The notes under the pieces were generated by a model. It had not been told where the DNA came from and ran no database searches. It saw nothing but the letters and a program-made list of their open reading frames with translations. From assembly GCA_963971405.1 (NCBI GenBank), contig OZ020489.1:29166290-29230289 (forward strand): a stretch of 64,000 nucleotides of DNA, given 5' to 3'. A program made the position numbers and the translations under genes. The stretch's first letter is position 1; each line of letters opens with the position of its first letter. Positions 48,601 through 59,560 of this stretch are shown here, piece by piece. Source of the stretch: Psococerastis gibbosa. Taxonomy: Eukaryota; Arthropoda; Insecta; Psocodea; Psocidae.

Positions 48601-51600
48601 GAAGACCCGGGACCGCCTGCTTTACATGCCCTCCGAAGCATGAAATGCATGAAAAGCAAGAAAATGCAGCAAGTGTGGGGCTCGAACCAACAACCTTTCG
48701 GTTGAAAGTCGGAGTCTGTACCACTACGCTACATGTCCTGACTTAAGTGTGCAATGCAGTTTCCCATAGATCCATCAGTGGAAGCATGATAGATGGACTC
48801 ATATCATAGCCTGTTATAAAATATCAATACGATTATTTTAGTAACCAGCCGTTCTAAATAACTCACTTTATTTCATTGTACTTCCAATATTTGTAAAGAT
48901 TAATGAAAATACGCAGTAAATAGCTTCAACAACTGATTTTTCGTTTCCGTTAATTGCTGGTCGAACAGTATGCAACTTAACTTAGACCATGTGCGAAATT
49001 TAACTGATAAACACAGTAGAAAGAAGGCAAAATACGTAGGTAGCTTGAAAGAGCGAAGGAAATACACAAAACCTGGAGAATCAGAGTAAAAGAGGGAAAC
49101 ACTTCTATCTTTAAAAAGGCCGAGCACAGGGAGGGAGATAGTAGCAATCAACAGCCATTATATCGGTTTCTTAAGCCCCCCACTTTCTTCCCTCCAAGCG
49201 CAACTAATGGAGTTTCGTAAGCGTTTACACTTTTTCAAAATATGAGATTCTTCTAGGTACAGCACCGATTTAGGGAAGGGTGTGCTTTATAATATTGAAA
49301 ACTTTATCGGGAATATATATATATATATATATATAAGTTTGTAAATAAATTTCACTTTTACAGGATGCTCCAGGTTCAAACAAAAACAGAGGGAAGAGGA
49401 ACTTTTCAGGCTCCATTGGGAGCGATCGCCCGAATCAGCGGAATCAGTAGACTGGTCAACCGAAATTAGGTGTTCAATGTACTGTACGCGTAGAAAACCA
49501 TGCAGGTTTCCTTTCTTTAGTCTAATAAACTTGCAAACGAACGATAGTAAAATATAGAATAGATAGCGTCTAACCATAAGTATGGCCGATAGTGGTGAAA
49601 CCTAAGGGGAAATGGCACAGCAAATTTTCCCGGTTGTTCGGTTCCAACATAAAAACAAATAAAATAGGGGCAATGTAACAGGCGTAAGTAAAATAATTAT
49701 TGTTATTCATTTATTTTTCCGAAACATTTACACATTTTTGCCATAATCAGCCTTCTCCAAGTTCGGATACAAGTCATCCCAACACGTACTGGCATTTCTC
49801 TCACCTTTACATTGATGTTTTCTTTGGCCGAAGTCTCGAAGAATTCGATGCCAAGCTGTTCGGCCAGCATCTTGCCCCGCTCATAACTAATAACCCTTTC
49901 ATCGGTCATGTCGCATTTATTCCCCACCAGGATCACCTGAGCGTTATCCCACGAATAAGTCTTGATTTGGGTCACCCTGAAAAGGATAGTACTTATTAGC
50001 AATTTACAATACATTTTAATATCATCTATACCGTAACGATTAAATTCACTCTACTCCCACTTTTTTTTTAAATTTTAATTGAAAATGGATAAATGATGCT
50101 GTGTTAAACCCCCTAAGATTAAACTAACGTACCTATTTCAAATTGCTAATGTTAACATTGAGTAGGCTGGAATTAAATTCATTGAAACACTGTAAAAAAA
50201 ATATTATTAGTGGGCTTATGGAGTAGAAAAGGCATTTAGGAATAGAAAGATTTATAATGGAAATGATCCAGATTAAAAATAATGTATTTCTATTTATATA
50301 TACAATATATACCGTAAACCAGGGCGAAGTGAATCGGATGGGGCGAAGCGAATCACGCGTGCATTTTTTTAAATTTGTCGCGTTTGCGGAGTTGTGAAAA
50401 TTTTTCATGTTCGCATTCTGATATTGTTGGGTTTTTACGGCTACCAATTTTTATATTTTTGTATGCATTATCATATAAGTTGGCAAGTAATTAATTTTAT
50501 TTTTTATTTATTTATTAATATAATTTCTTATATCAGAAATTTAAAAGTTTAAACCTGAGTGGAGCATTAAATTAGGCTGCTATATAACTGATATATTTTT
50601 ATTTTAGTTACCAAAACATTTAGGTAGGAAAGCGAAAAATAAATTAAGCGGAACCATTATTAATGTTGAATGATTAAGCTTTGCTCTCTGCGAGTAAAGT
50701 TCGTATTTTAAAAACCTTAAATGTTTAGAAAACCGTCAAAACTGATTCACTTCGCCCCGGTTTACGGTACTGTATATATTTATTTATTAACAAAACGGAT
50801 CAGTCGGCTGAATACCGTAAATTACTTTTGCTTTGAAGTCACTGCATCTGCGAATATTCGTATTTATTTTTTTAAGATGTTTCTCAAATTTTACTAAGTA
50901 GACACGTAGGAAACTCTCACAAGGGGAATCTTGTCGTTCCGCGGAGCCTATATAGGCGGGGATTCCACCGACCGGCTAGGGCTAAATACAAAAACGGTGA
51001 CGTGGTAGCAGACATTCAAGACTTAGGCGGGGTTTCCACCGACCTCGCATTGCAGAATGCAAATGACATTGACGGAAATTTGAATTTTTTCTTTTTATAG
51101 AAATCTATTAAAATGTTTGTACTTAACATATCCCATGACGCCATTTTTTAATTTTAGTTTGTTTGTGATTTTACTCTATGATCATTGATCAATTTTAACT
51201 ATGGAATAGAGGAAAACAAACATTTCCGTCAATGTCATTTGCATTATGGAATGCAAGGTCGATGGAAACCCCGCCTAAGTCCTGAATGTCTGCTACCACG
51301 TCACCGTATTTGTATTTAGCCCTAGCCGGTCAGTGGAATCCCCGCCTTAACAAAATCGCTTTTTGAAGACTGAAAGATATAAACCTTAATATAACATAGG
51401 GTACTAAATTTACCCTTATCAACTATTGCTACTTTTCTGACCGGAAGAAGCAGACGACACAACACTCGAGACATTGAACTTACTTTATCGAAATTTAGAG
51501 ATTAACTAGATAAATATATTGAGTACTTGGACAGTCTACATATTTTAGAAGGTCTCCAAAGAACATTTCTGCCTATTTAGGAGCACGATATTAATTAACT

Positions 51601-52629
51601 AGGTAGCTCACACACCGCGTTGTTTTTCAAAAATTAGGAAAGTTTCCCCATAAGTAGCAAAGTTATAATTTGGTAAAAAAATTCAAATTACCAGTCCTGA
51701 ACACTGCTAAAGGATTCTTCGTTGGTGCAATCGTACATTAATATGAACCCCATAGCCCCTCGATAGTACGCTGTGGTGATCGTTCGGTATCTTTCTTGAC
51801 CTGCAGTATCCTGAAAAAGAAAACGGATTCAGAAACATAAAAAGAACAAGTTGCCAGATTTTGGATTTAGCAAAACACAAGTAAGTTTAAATACCTTGCA
51901 TTTTAAGCGAGCCATCCAACCTACTGCATGCAAACTAAATTACTTAGGTGGGAACTATAGACTCCATAACTGACCAATGGCGAAAATTCGATTATCAAAA
52001 ATAAACGGGGGAACTCAGAATATTGTTTCTGGAAATTGGTTTTCGGAATTAGTTTGGTCTTGATGGCGGAGCCCATTGTCAGCCCTAATTGTTCGATGAT
52101 CGCCAATGCCTCTAATGACTATTAACAAAACAGGCAATGTAAGTCCAACTAACCCTTTGTTATTAATACTTAATACTATTTGCACCATTGAGGGCTTCAA
52201 GGGCCAACCAAGGAAGGTGTACACAGAAGACCTCAACCAAGATATGACCAGAGACCGACCCAGAATAGTGACAAATGAAAAAGACAATGGAAAGATTTGC
52301 TTCATGCCAATTTATAGATTTTGACTTATGAAGAAGACCCGCTAGGTCCATTACTAGCGTTCTAACCGGGCCCATGACTTAATAAATTTTGCAGCGCACC
52401 GACTTACCCAAATTTGTAGTTTGACGCGTTTGTCATGCCGGAACACAGTTTTAACTTTGAAGTCAATGCCAACCGTGCTTACAAACGCTGATGTAAAGCT
52501 ATCGTCGGCATAGCGGAAGAGGAAACTGGTTTTGCCGACGGAGGAGTTACCAATAATGAGCAGTTTAAACATGTAGTCGAAGTTCTGGTCCGCGGCATCC
52601 TTCTGCCATTTGGGGTCTTGACCCGCCAT
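45659..52629 (-). CDS. Rab3: Rab3 small GTPase, complete, five coding exons
   Basis: Rab3 is the synaptic and secretory vesicle GTPase that controls docking and regulated exocytosis. Coding exons in order: 52408-52629, 51692-51810, 49805-49976, 48286-48379, 45659-45714, totalling 663 nt for 220 residues, the usual family length. The ATG sits directly after an acceptor (TGTCCCCAG), so a 5' untranslated exon lies upstream. Seen motifs are P-loop GNSSVGKT (27-34), switch I with [18 protein letters not shown], switch II DTAGQE (75-80), NKCD (133-136) and ETSAKEN. The Rab3-specific [13 protein letters not shown] and [17 protein letters not shown] are also clear. The last exon is only 56 nt and encodes [18 protein letters not shown], whose final CNC supplies the two cysteines for geranylgeranylation. 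The sequence is very close to insect Rab3. The last intron (45715-48285) has been invaded by a LINE and a partial MITE. Confidence 0.98.
45728..45806. mobile_element. Partial GGCG-family MITE near the last Rab3 exon
   Basis: Contains AATGTCTGCTACTACGTCAA and the end TTGGTGGAATTCCCGCC. The left half is missing. It begins about 14 bases from the acceptor of the last Rab3 exon, within the intron. Confidence 0.65.
46060..46266 (+). pseudogene. LINE RT C-terminal fragment
   Basis: The plus strand reads [20 protein letters not shown] then [20 protein letters not shown] and stops at TAG 46264. The FNxxPxxM...F motif resembles the RT C-terminus of LINE-type elements. It is in the last Rab3 intron, and the identification is by motif only. 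Confidence 0.4.
46560..48240 (+). mobile_element. 5'-truncated LINE with RT thumb and RNase H, defective
   Basis: The plus strand encodes the end of a reverse transcriptase ([53 protein letters not shown]) followed, after an (AT)n expansion at about 47320-47341, by an RNase H domain: FYTDGSKFD, then in another frame [16 protein letters not shown] and [12 protein letters not shown]. This is the layout of Jockey/R1/I-type LINEs. Frameshifts near 46815, 47320 and 47500 and a poly-C tract at 47709-47731 break the frame. The 3' end reads AAAAAAAGTCCATATTTATT, similar to the SINE tail. A short SINE-tail-like segment also precedes it at 46563-46618. It lies in Rab3 intron 4. Confidence 0.85.
48536..48740 (-). 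mobile_element. tRNA-derived SINE, copy B
   Basis: On the minus strand it starts CATGTAGCGTAGTGGTACAG (A-box-like), has the B box GGTTCGAGCCC at about 48687-48697, and ends in ATTTATTTATTTATTT. It lacks the AGAGAGGGCTTTATAGCCCT part present in copies A and C and has a short duplication near 48640. It lies upstream of Rab3 exon 4, in intron 3. Confidence 0.85.
50955..51346. mobile_element. GGCG-family MITE, copy 9, in a Rab3 intron
   Basis: The terminal sequences are GGCGGGGATTCCACCGACCG and CGGTCAGTGGAATCCCCGCC, flanked by ATA on the left and TTA on the right. It has the compound TIR; the right inner arm has point changes (GGTCGATGGAAACCCC). Confidence 0.92.
52080..52165 (+). repeat. Dispersed repeat (AATGTAAGTCCAACTAACC family), copy 1
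   Basis: Shares GCCTCTAATGACTATTAACA and AGGCAATGTAAGTCCAACTA with 58411-58510 (same strand) and 57830-57920 (opposite strand). Confidence 0.7.
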
Positions 52630-52990
52630 CTGGGGACAAAACAGAAACATTTAGGACACAATAGGTAGGTAGCCAGGTATAGGCAGGCTACTGAAGAGCA
52701 CTGAAATGGTTTGTTAGAAGTATTTTTTTTAGAGGCATGAAGCGCACGACCCATTTCTTTCTGTTATTTGTTATGTTATTTAAAACGTATACACCCACGA
52801 AGCTTAAAAAAAAAGTATTTAGCCTAAATTTATATATATTTAGTTCACTACACAATTTTTCCACAATTTGGAAAGTCTGTTGTCTGCAAAAATTATAGCC
52901 TACATTGTTTTTTTTTAGGAATGTTTTAATTTTGGCAATGTGATTTTTCCCATGTGAAAATATGCGAAATTTACTAGCAACCTCGAACAT

Positions 52991-53439
52991 ATAATATGAA
53001 GTATAAATGCACCCTGGCTATGTCTTCTATATTGTAAATCGAAAATAAAACGAGTTCCTTTTCCTTAGCCATACAAAGCAAAATAGGCTATTTTTTATGT
53101 GTATTGCTACTTAAAATCGGCTAGAGTTGTATACGTAGGTAGGCTAGGTCTCATATTAGGCTACAGCAGGATTATTAGGTTTGGCTGTAGGCCTAGATAC
53201 CGGTATAGATACCGTCTAGAGTCGAAATAACAGTACCCTAACCGCCTAATGAAGTATTTGCATGACAGGTGACAGCAAATAAAACAGCTATGCAGGCAAG
53301 GCCTTCGCTTTCATCAGCCAAGCAAACACCAAAGAGCCAGCCTACAAAGGCTTATCTCTTCAAGTTCCCAGCCCGAGATTAAGCCAATTTTTTAATTTAT
53401 TTCATTAATTCGTAATTAACAAAAGCAATCTGTAAATTC
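52991..53439. other. Upstream of Rab3, nothing recognised
   Basis: AT-rich sequence with several GTAGGCTA/TAGGCCTA-like words. It probably includes part of the Rab3 5' region. Confidence 0.35.
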
Positions 53440-53640
53440 CCCCATTGCCGTCGTAACCGAACTTCCTCAAGTAACGCTCACGCCTCTAACATTGCGTCAA
53501 TGGCAAGCATGTCTCAGCTTGTCAATTGCCGCCTGTAGTCGGTGTCGGTTTACATTGACGACGTGAACCAGCTTGCCAATGGCCAAGAAAATCAAACGGA
53601 AACAGCACCAATAATAGCAGAAATATCAATGAGATCGCTG
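53440..53640 (-). repeat. Dispersed 200-bp repeat, inverted copy 3
   Basis: The inverted landmarks AAGCATGTCTCAGCTTGTCA and CCAGCTTGCCAATGGCCAAG correspond to the GACAAGCTGAGACAAGC and CCATTGGCAAACTGG parts of the other copies. Confidence 0.6.
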
Positions 53641-55180
53641 GCAAATAGTCCATAGTCCATAAACTCCATAAAAAACAATTCAAAAATAATTTGGGGAAAC
53701 ACTAGTATAGAATTTAGAAATTAATAAAAAAAGATCACTGCATACAACATACCAAAGAATGGACTCAGGACCGGACATAATGTCAACAAAATGGTAAGCT
53801 TTACTGCAATCAAATCGATGGTAACACAGAGGAAGGCAACAGAATAAACCTCACAAAACACCCAAAAAATATATGGGTACGGCCCTGGACTCCCTACGTG
53901 TTGAAACGCCAGTTAATTAACCGCTGTAAAAGCAGCAAATGTGATAAGCTGATAACAGTGAATGGGGATAGGGCCAGAGATACGAGCGCACGGTACATGA
54001 CACTGACGTCAGCACTCTGCGAGAGAGGGGGGGGAGGGGGGATGAGGGCACCCCCATAACACACATCGTTTTCTAATCAGCACTTGTTTGTCTAGCTTGA
54101 TTTTCAGGAAACTTAAACGGAAAAGGAAATGAATTTTGTGAAGTTAACGGATGCACGGCCTACCCGCCTACACACACATAGCAACATACATAGATACATA
54201 GCTGTACTTATGGGATATTTTGCTGATAAATAAGGTATTATATTCAAAAATCCTTTAGTAGTGTAGGCCTAAGAAGATTTCATAAAAGCATTAACTAAGC
54301 TTGAGGGGCGGCCGCTTCTCTTTCCCTTATAAATGATAACATATTGCACAATTAAAGTACACTAGAAGTACCTACCTATTAGAGCACATTTTGCAACAAG
54401 CGACTCCTTAGAACCTGTCACACTCCGAATACCACTAACCACTAGACTACCAGGCATAACAGAACCCCAGGAATACGCCAAACATACTCAAGCCCTATTT
54501 ATAAGCTTCATATTTTATGAAATGAAACCTATCCACATAGCCGCTGTGAACTATCTTCTTTCTAGACGGGGTAATTTGAACTGTTAACGGTTAATAAAAT
54601 GCACACAGGCGCTGTAAAATACAGGGAATGCTCGCCCTTGTTTCAATATAATGGCCAAATTTCGAGAAATCACCATTGCCATTGATCAATTGCAATTAAT
54701 TACCGCCAGAAACTACTATACCAGAGGAATCACCCTATCCATTAAACGCCGCGATTTCCCTTTTTTCAAATAACCCACCGAATTCTTAGTGCATAGCCGG
54801 AATTGTTTTTAGTCCAGTCTATAGTGTGTCAATACACGGAATAAATTTGGAATGAGAAGCTTACCCGAAACTTTAAATCAAGAAGTTTCTGCATTTCATA
54901 CAAAATGATACCAAGCCAAATACTGTGGAATAAATATTTAACAAAGTCAATAAGGTAGCAAAAGCTCCATGACAGCAGCAAAGTGAAACGGGAAAACGGG
55001 AACTAAGTGGGGAGCGGTAGTGAGCAATAAATCTCCCCTTCCGTCCACTCCGCTTGTATTTGACAGGGTGCACGTGCATGAGCCACCTGAATTCATTACA
55101 GCATTCGCAAATGGGGAAAATACCCGGAAAACGCAGCAGAAAGCGGAAGTGAACTTGTAGTAAAGCCAAGAGGACAGTGC
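53641..55180. other. Intergenic stretch with no recognised gene
   Basis: No coding exon or known element recognised. A GAGAGGGGGGGGAGG purine run lies at about 54022-54040. Confidence 0.4.
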
Positions 55181-55189
55181 TGACGTATT

Positions 55190-55925
55190 TTAGGATTTTT
55201 GTTTTCCAATTTGTTTTCCAGTATAAGGAAAGCTTTGTGATGGTCCAAATTTTCGATTCCGAGATTTCAACGGATTTACACGTTTTGAGGTCCCAGGAAC
55301 CCACGAAGTGTCTGTCTGTCTGTTCATGAATTTCCGGGCAAACTACACGGTCGATTTTGATGAAATTTGTGAAATTTGGCATGTAGGTTCACAAAAATCA
55401 TGCCTCGAGGCTATTTTTTTTATTTTGGGCTAACTCAATTTGGGGGGGGGGGGGGGGGGTTTCTTCTCAAAAAAACTAAAAAACGGCTCTAACTATTTCT
55501 TTTATATTCACATATATAGTAGTCGTTATTAATGTTAACAAAATGCGGGGGGTCGCTTGCCCCTTGATAGTTTGCTTCTGGGGGTAAAAGAAATAAAAAT
55601 AACTAAATTTTAATGAAAAATGACTAAAAAATAATTTTTCTGCGAAACCTTTCCATCTATGATTTAGCTGCCTTCAGGCATGTTTCAGGTGTTAAATTGA
55701 GTAACGAAACCGGACAGGTTGCTTTCCCAAAAAACTATTTGGTTTTGTGCATAAAAAAGTTTTTTTTTTAAATGAAAATTCACGCTCCAATGCATTGCGT
55801 GTCCTGCCATTATTGCTATGTGGTAATGTAATGTAATGTCTGACCTATCTAGAATCTCTATCTACTAATTGATAATTTGGAAAGCATGTTCGAGTAAACT
55901 CGGACCGGGTCTTTGCAAGGCAAGC
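55190..55925 (-). repeat. Dispersed repeat with poly-G tract, inverted copy 2
   Basis: Inverse of the unit at 990-1850, from CGAGTAAACTCGGACCGG at about 55892-55909 back to AAAGCTTTGTGATGG near 55230. The strand-specific poly-G run of copies 1 and 3 is absent at its matching place; a different G run is at 55441-55459. Confidence 0.8.
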
Positions 55926-56740
55926 TCCAGGTGATTGAAGTATCGTAAGGCATTCTGGACTAACATAATTTTACGGCAGTGTCTGTTTTATGAAGTTGTA
56001 AGAAGACCTTCACATGAGGAAAATTCTCGTAATTGAAAACAGTCTTTTATTGAAAATAAAGACAATTTTCTTTCTTGTAAATTATAGACGCCAGAAATTT
56101 GATCTTGGTGTCTTACTGTATAGGTATAGAACTTTAATTGCAGGTAATTTAAGGAGTTTAAAAAAAGGTGTGTACTTCTTTTCGGCAGACTAATAGTTTC
56201 AGTGAAAACACGAAACCAGGGCCAAAACGGAAACCGGTGATTTATTCCAGATAGCAAGTGAGCGGACTAGTTACTTGGTGGCAACGTTGAAATTCGGATT
56301 GGCATGCAAGGACAAAATAGCAATTTTCAAAACACCCGGGGCAGTTTTAGGCGACACTTTATTTTTTGTACCAAATAATAGGGCTTACAATATAAAATAA
56401 TAATGAAGAGGGGGTTGGGATTGTTTAATAATAGCCAATAGGCAATAAGACAGGAGACACAGCTGGCTGAAACCGAAAATTCCAAGATATTCCAACGTAG
56501 TGTGACGTAGATGTGTATCATGTCACTAGGAAAAGTCATTACACAATTACCACGCAATGGAAAATCCTAAGAATTGCCAAACCGTACGAATACCTTTGGA
56601 ATATTGTCAATTCTATAGTACGCCTATAGACTATGGAAGGCCTCATTGGGTTTGACCATTTCGTAATGAATAAACTGAGGTAATGAAAAAGATATTGCTG
56701 CCACCTTTGCAACCGCTACCAGCTGGAGTGTCAAACTTAC

Positions 56741-56867
56741 CTTTCTAAGCTCGTTGATAGGGATATCTACCAGGGACAAGATGCGAGCATCCCTGCCTGT
56801 ACGACTTTCTTCAAAACTGATATTTGACATAAAGCCCGGTTCACGCCAACGAGACAACAGCAAATCT
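56741..56867 (-). CDS. Unrecognised coding-like exon
   Basis: The acceptor CTATTATACAG and donor GTAAGT bound an open frame reading DLLLSRWREPGFMSNISFEE then SRTGRDARILSLVDIPINEL, ending ELRK in phase 0. An ATG lies inside (MSNISFEE...), so it could also be a first coding exon. I do not recognise the family. The nearest gene on this strand is Rab3, whose ATG exon begins in phase 0, so splicing to it is formally possible and would make an N-terminally extended Rab3; a separate gene is more likely. Confidence 0.45.
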
Positions 56868-57359
56868 CTGTATAATAGCACCTATCCCATCACCTGCATG
56901 ACAGCAAATTGCGGTTTACCAAGCTAAGCGTTGTCTACGCTGTTGGTGGTTTAACCCAGCCTCTATGTGAGGACACTAACGAAACAGCATCGCGAGCGCG
57001 TAGGGCTGTAGGAAAAATTACCGATTAGATATTGTTCCTTAGGAGACAACCCCAAGATACTAAATGAGTCAAATTGAAAAAAAATTATGTCTCGTCTTTT
57101 CACCTCAGGATATAAACAAATTCAGGCAAAACAAGGGTAGTCGCGAGATGTGGTTAGTAAAGAAACATTAATTTGAAGTTCCTTAGATTAAGAAATGGCA
57201 ACGAAAAATAACAAATACGTAGTAGGTACCGTATTACATCCCTCCCCACATTATGTAGGCATCGCGTCCCAACTTGAACTGTTACTATTTGAAAAACATT
57301 TTATGGTCGTATTCCTACTTGAAAGAGGCCATTTGAACCTGGCCCTGCCAACGACTCCA
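56868..57359. other. Spacer without recognised features
   Basis: Nothing recognised on either strand. Confidence 0.35.
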
Positions 57360-57500
57360 TCGGGTTTTCTGACATGATTGGTATTGTTTCCATTCGAATG
57401 TTTGGTCGTTGTCAAACTGATTCACTCCTCGATGTCAACCCACACCGGCTACAAGTGACATTGGACAAGTTGAGACATTCCTACCATTGAAATTGAGGAG
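57360..57500 (+). repeat. Dispersed 200-bp repeat, copy 4 (short)
   Basis: Contains GATTGGTATTGTTTCCATTC, CACACCGGCTACAAGTGACA and GGACAAGTTGAGACATTCCT, matching the middle of the family. Confidence 0.6.
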
Positions 57501-57829
57501 CAAACTTTCAAAACGTCACAAATCCATGAAAATTAAAAATTGATTTTATCATCGATTTTCCATCTTGAAGATGAGTTGAATCAGGGTTGCTAATCAAAAC
57601 AAAAACAAAAAATTTTTAACCCAGTCTTCTGCAGGATTAAAATCTTATATTCCCGTTATAATAAAGCCGAAATAATTATGTTTTTAGTGTTTCCTGAACA
57701 TTTTACAAAAATGGACTAGTGCCGTTTTGAAAGTTTGCTCCTCAAATGTAACACGCGTTAGCTTGACTTGGCCAAGTCCCAACTTGAACTAACTTATGTT
57801 CAATCTGCCCACGAACTTACAGGTAATAG

Positions 57830-57925
57830 GATTCAGTCATGTAACAAAGGGTTAGTTGGACTTACATTGCCTGCTATGTTAATAGTCGTGAGAGGCATGG
57901 GTCTCATGGTCATCGAACAAATAGG
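57830..57925 (-). repeat. Dispersed repeat (AATGTAAGTCCAACTAACC family), inverted copy 2
   Basis: Contains GTAACAAAGGGTTAGTTGGA and CTTACATTGCCTGCTATGTT, the reverse complement of the copies at 52080 and 58411. Confidence 0.75.
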
Positions 57926-57990
57926 GCGGATCCTGTTGTCAGGGGGTGCTCCTCAGTACTCCCATCATCAGGCTGAGCCCTGATAAGTAA

Positions 57991-58057
57991 GGCGCTTACT
58001 CCACCTACGTCAATAGGCAATAATAAATATGGTATTGACGTAGGTGGAATAAGCGCC
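57991..58057. mobile_element. 67-bp GGCG mini-hairpin
   Basis: GGCGCTTACTCCACCTACGT and ACGTAGGTGGAATAAGCGCC pair over about 28 bases. Flanks are TAA on the left and TTA on the right. It lacks the GTAGCAGACATT box, so it is the smallest and most reduced member. Confidence 0.8.
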
Positions 58058-58177
58058 TTACTGATGGTTTCTGGACGATTGACTCATTGCTCTTGTATTC
58101 TACTCTAAATTATTTAGTCTGATCGCCTTGAGGATTCGAACTACCGTTCTCCCGACTGAAAAGTTGCCCCCTCCCCT

Positions 58178-58392
58178 TAATAAATAAATAAGGACTTTTT
58201 TGTTCTATTACTAAGCCAACCTAGCGGAGTTAGGGCTATAAAGCCCTCTCTTACACTCAACTAGGAAGACCCGGGACCGTCTGCTTTACATGCCCTCCGA
58301 AGCATGGCCAGAAAATGTAGCCAGTGTGGGACTCGAACCAACAACCTTTCAGGTGAAAGTCAGAGTCCGTGCCACTACTCTACATGTCTTGA
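58178..58392 (-). mobile_element. tRNA-derived SINE, copy C (best preserved)
   Basis: On the minus strand the head reads GACATGTAGAGTAGTGGCAC (A box) followed about 30 bases later by the canonical Pol III B box GGTTCGAGTCC at 58329-58339. The body contains GAGAGGGCTTTATAGCCCTA, and the tail is AAAAAAGTCCTTATTTATTT. A tRNA-type promoter, a short unrelated body and a simple-repeat tail are the SINE hallmarks. Confidence 0.88.
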
Positions 58393-58410
58393 CAATGTGG
58401 TCCATCTTAA

Positions 58411-58515
58411 TTGTTCGATAACTATGAGGCCAATGCCTCTAATATTCTAATGACTATTAACACAGCAGGCAATGTAAGTCCAACTAACCATTCGTTACAT
58501 GGTATTACACCAGTG
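58411..58515 (+). repeat. Dispersed repeat (AATGTAAGTCCAACTAACC family), copy 3
   Basis: Starts GTTCGATAACTATGAGGCCA and has GGCAATGTAAGTCCAACTAA. It forms an inverted pair with 57830-57925 around the mini-hairpin and SINE copy C. Confidence 0.75.
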
Positions 58516-59293
58516 CCATTAACCTTCACCAGTAAGAGTCAACCATATACCCCTAAAGTCAGCAATGTTTATTTCTCTTTGTTATTACGTTCAGACAGGA
58601 AATAATAGTCTAACGCTGTGAGTTCCATACTTGAAGAAATTAAGATCCTCATAGATCACTAAAATATAGGATACCGATTGTAATAATGATGGAAATATTG
58701 GAAGAATTTCATAACGACAAGCACATAGCAGCCGACAGCAATATCTTAATTATCGATTTTCAGCATTGCAGAACCATTTTGATTAATAACGGAAACAATT
58801 TTTTTTTTTTAAAGTTGGACCAAACTCCTAACACAGTATCTAGGTAAGCTTTAAATATTTTTTGAGTTCGTTTTCTACCGGCAGAACTTATTCGAATTAT
58901 TGAAGCATGACTCTCGATGATATGATATGATGTATGATATTACCCTCACGAATACACCCCTATTTCACACGTAGCCATTCGAGTCTTCACAATTCAATGA
59001 TTTATATCACAAGCCCAGAACTAAATTTGGATGATGGAAAATGCAAATCAGCAAAAAATGACCGTAGGCCTACGCCAATTAAATTCATTGGAAACTTTAA
59101 ATTTTAAAATTTAATTTGGAAATATGGAGCTATAGAAAAGCTTTAATTTAATGTCACGTAAAGCCTTATGCCTACAATGTTTTCTATTTAAAACACTACG
59201 TTGTCTAGACTAACATACCAAATTGTATATAAATTACGACAACACGTACAATATATACTTTTAGTAGTTGTAATATAGTAGTAGGGCTATATC

Positions 59294-59552
59294 CAGGGGC
59301 GTAGCTACCGCCGTATCTGCCGTATCAATTATACGGGGCCCCCTGGCGTAAGCAAAAATTATTAAGTGTATATTTAATTTGAATTGTTTGTAAAAAATTT
59401 GGAAAAAGTGACAGATAGATAATTATGATGAATAAATAATCCTTTTAATTTTATGCAAACATTTTTTTTATTTTGTGAGAAATCTTTACCCTCCATAGGA
59501 GCCACCAACCAAAATTTTATACGGGGCCCCGCCAAGGCACGCTACGCCACTG
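59294..59552. mobile_element. 259-bp hAT-type MITE with 8-bp target duplication
   Basis: The ends are CAGGGGCGTAGCTACC and, on the other strand, CAGTGGCGTAGCGTGCC. Just outside are GCTATATC (59286-59293) and CCTATATC (59553-59560), an 8-bp duplication with one change. Inner repeats TATACGGGGCCCC (about 59330-59341) and TATACGGGGCCCCGCC (about 59518) are present. CAG-ending TIRs and 8-bp duplications are typical of the hAT superfamily. The element is too short to code for a transposase. Confidence 0.88.
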
Positions 59553-59560
59553 CCTATATC

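Noticed and set aside
54873..55382. 169-codon open frame on the minus strand
   Set aside because: Its 5' part is the dispersed poly-G repeat, and the other copies have no matching frame. No domain is recognisable.
18740..58340. Functional tRNA genes
   Set aside because: The B-box-bearing sequences are SINE heads: they continue into a common non-tRNA body and tail and occur in three copies.
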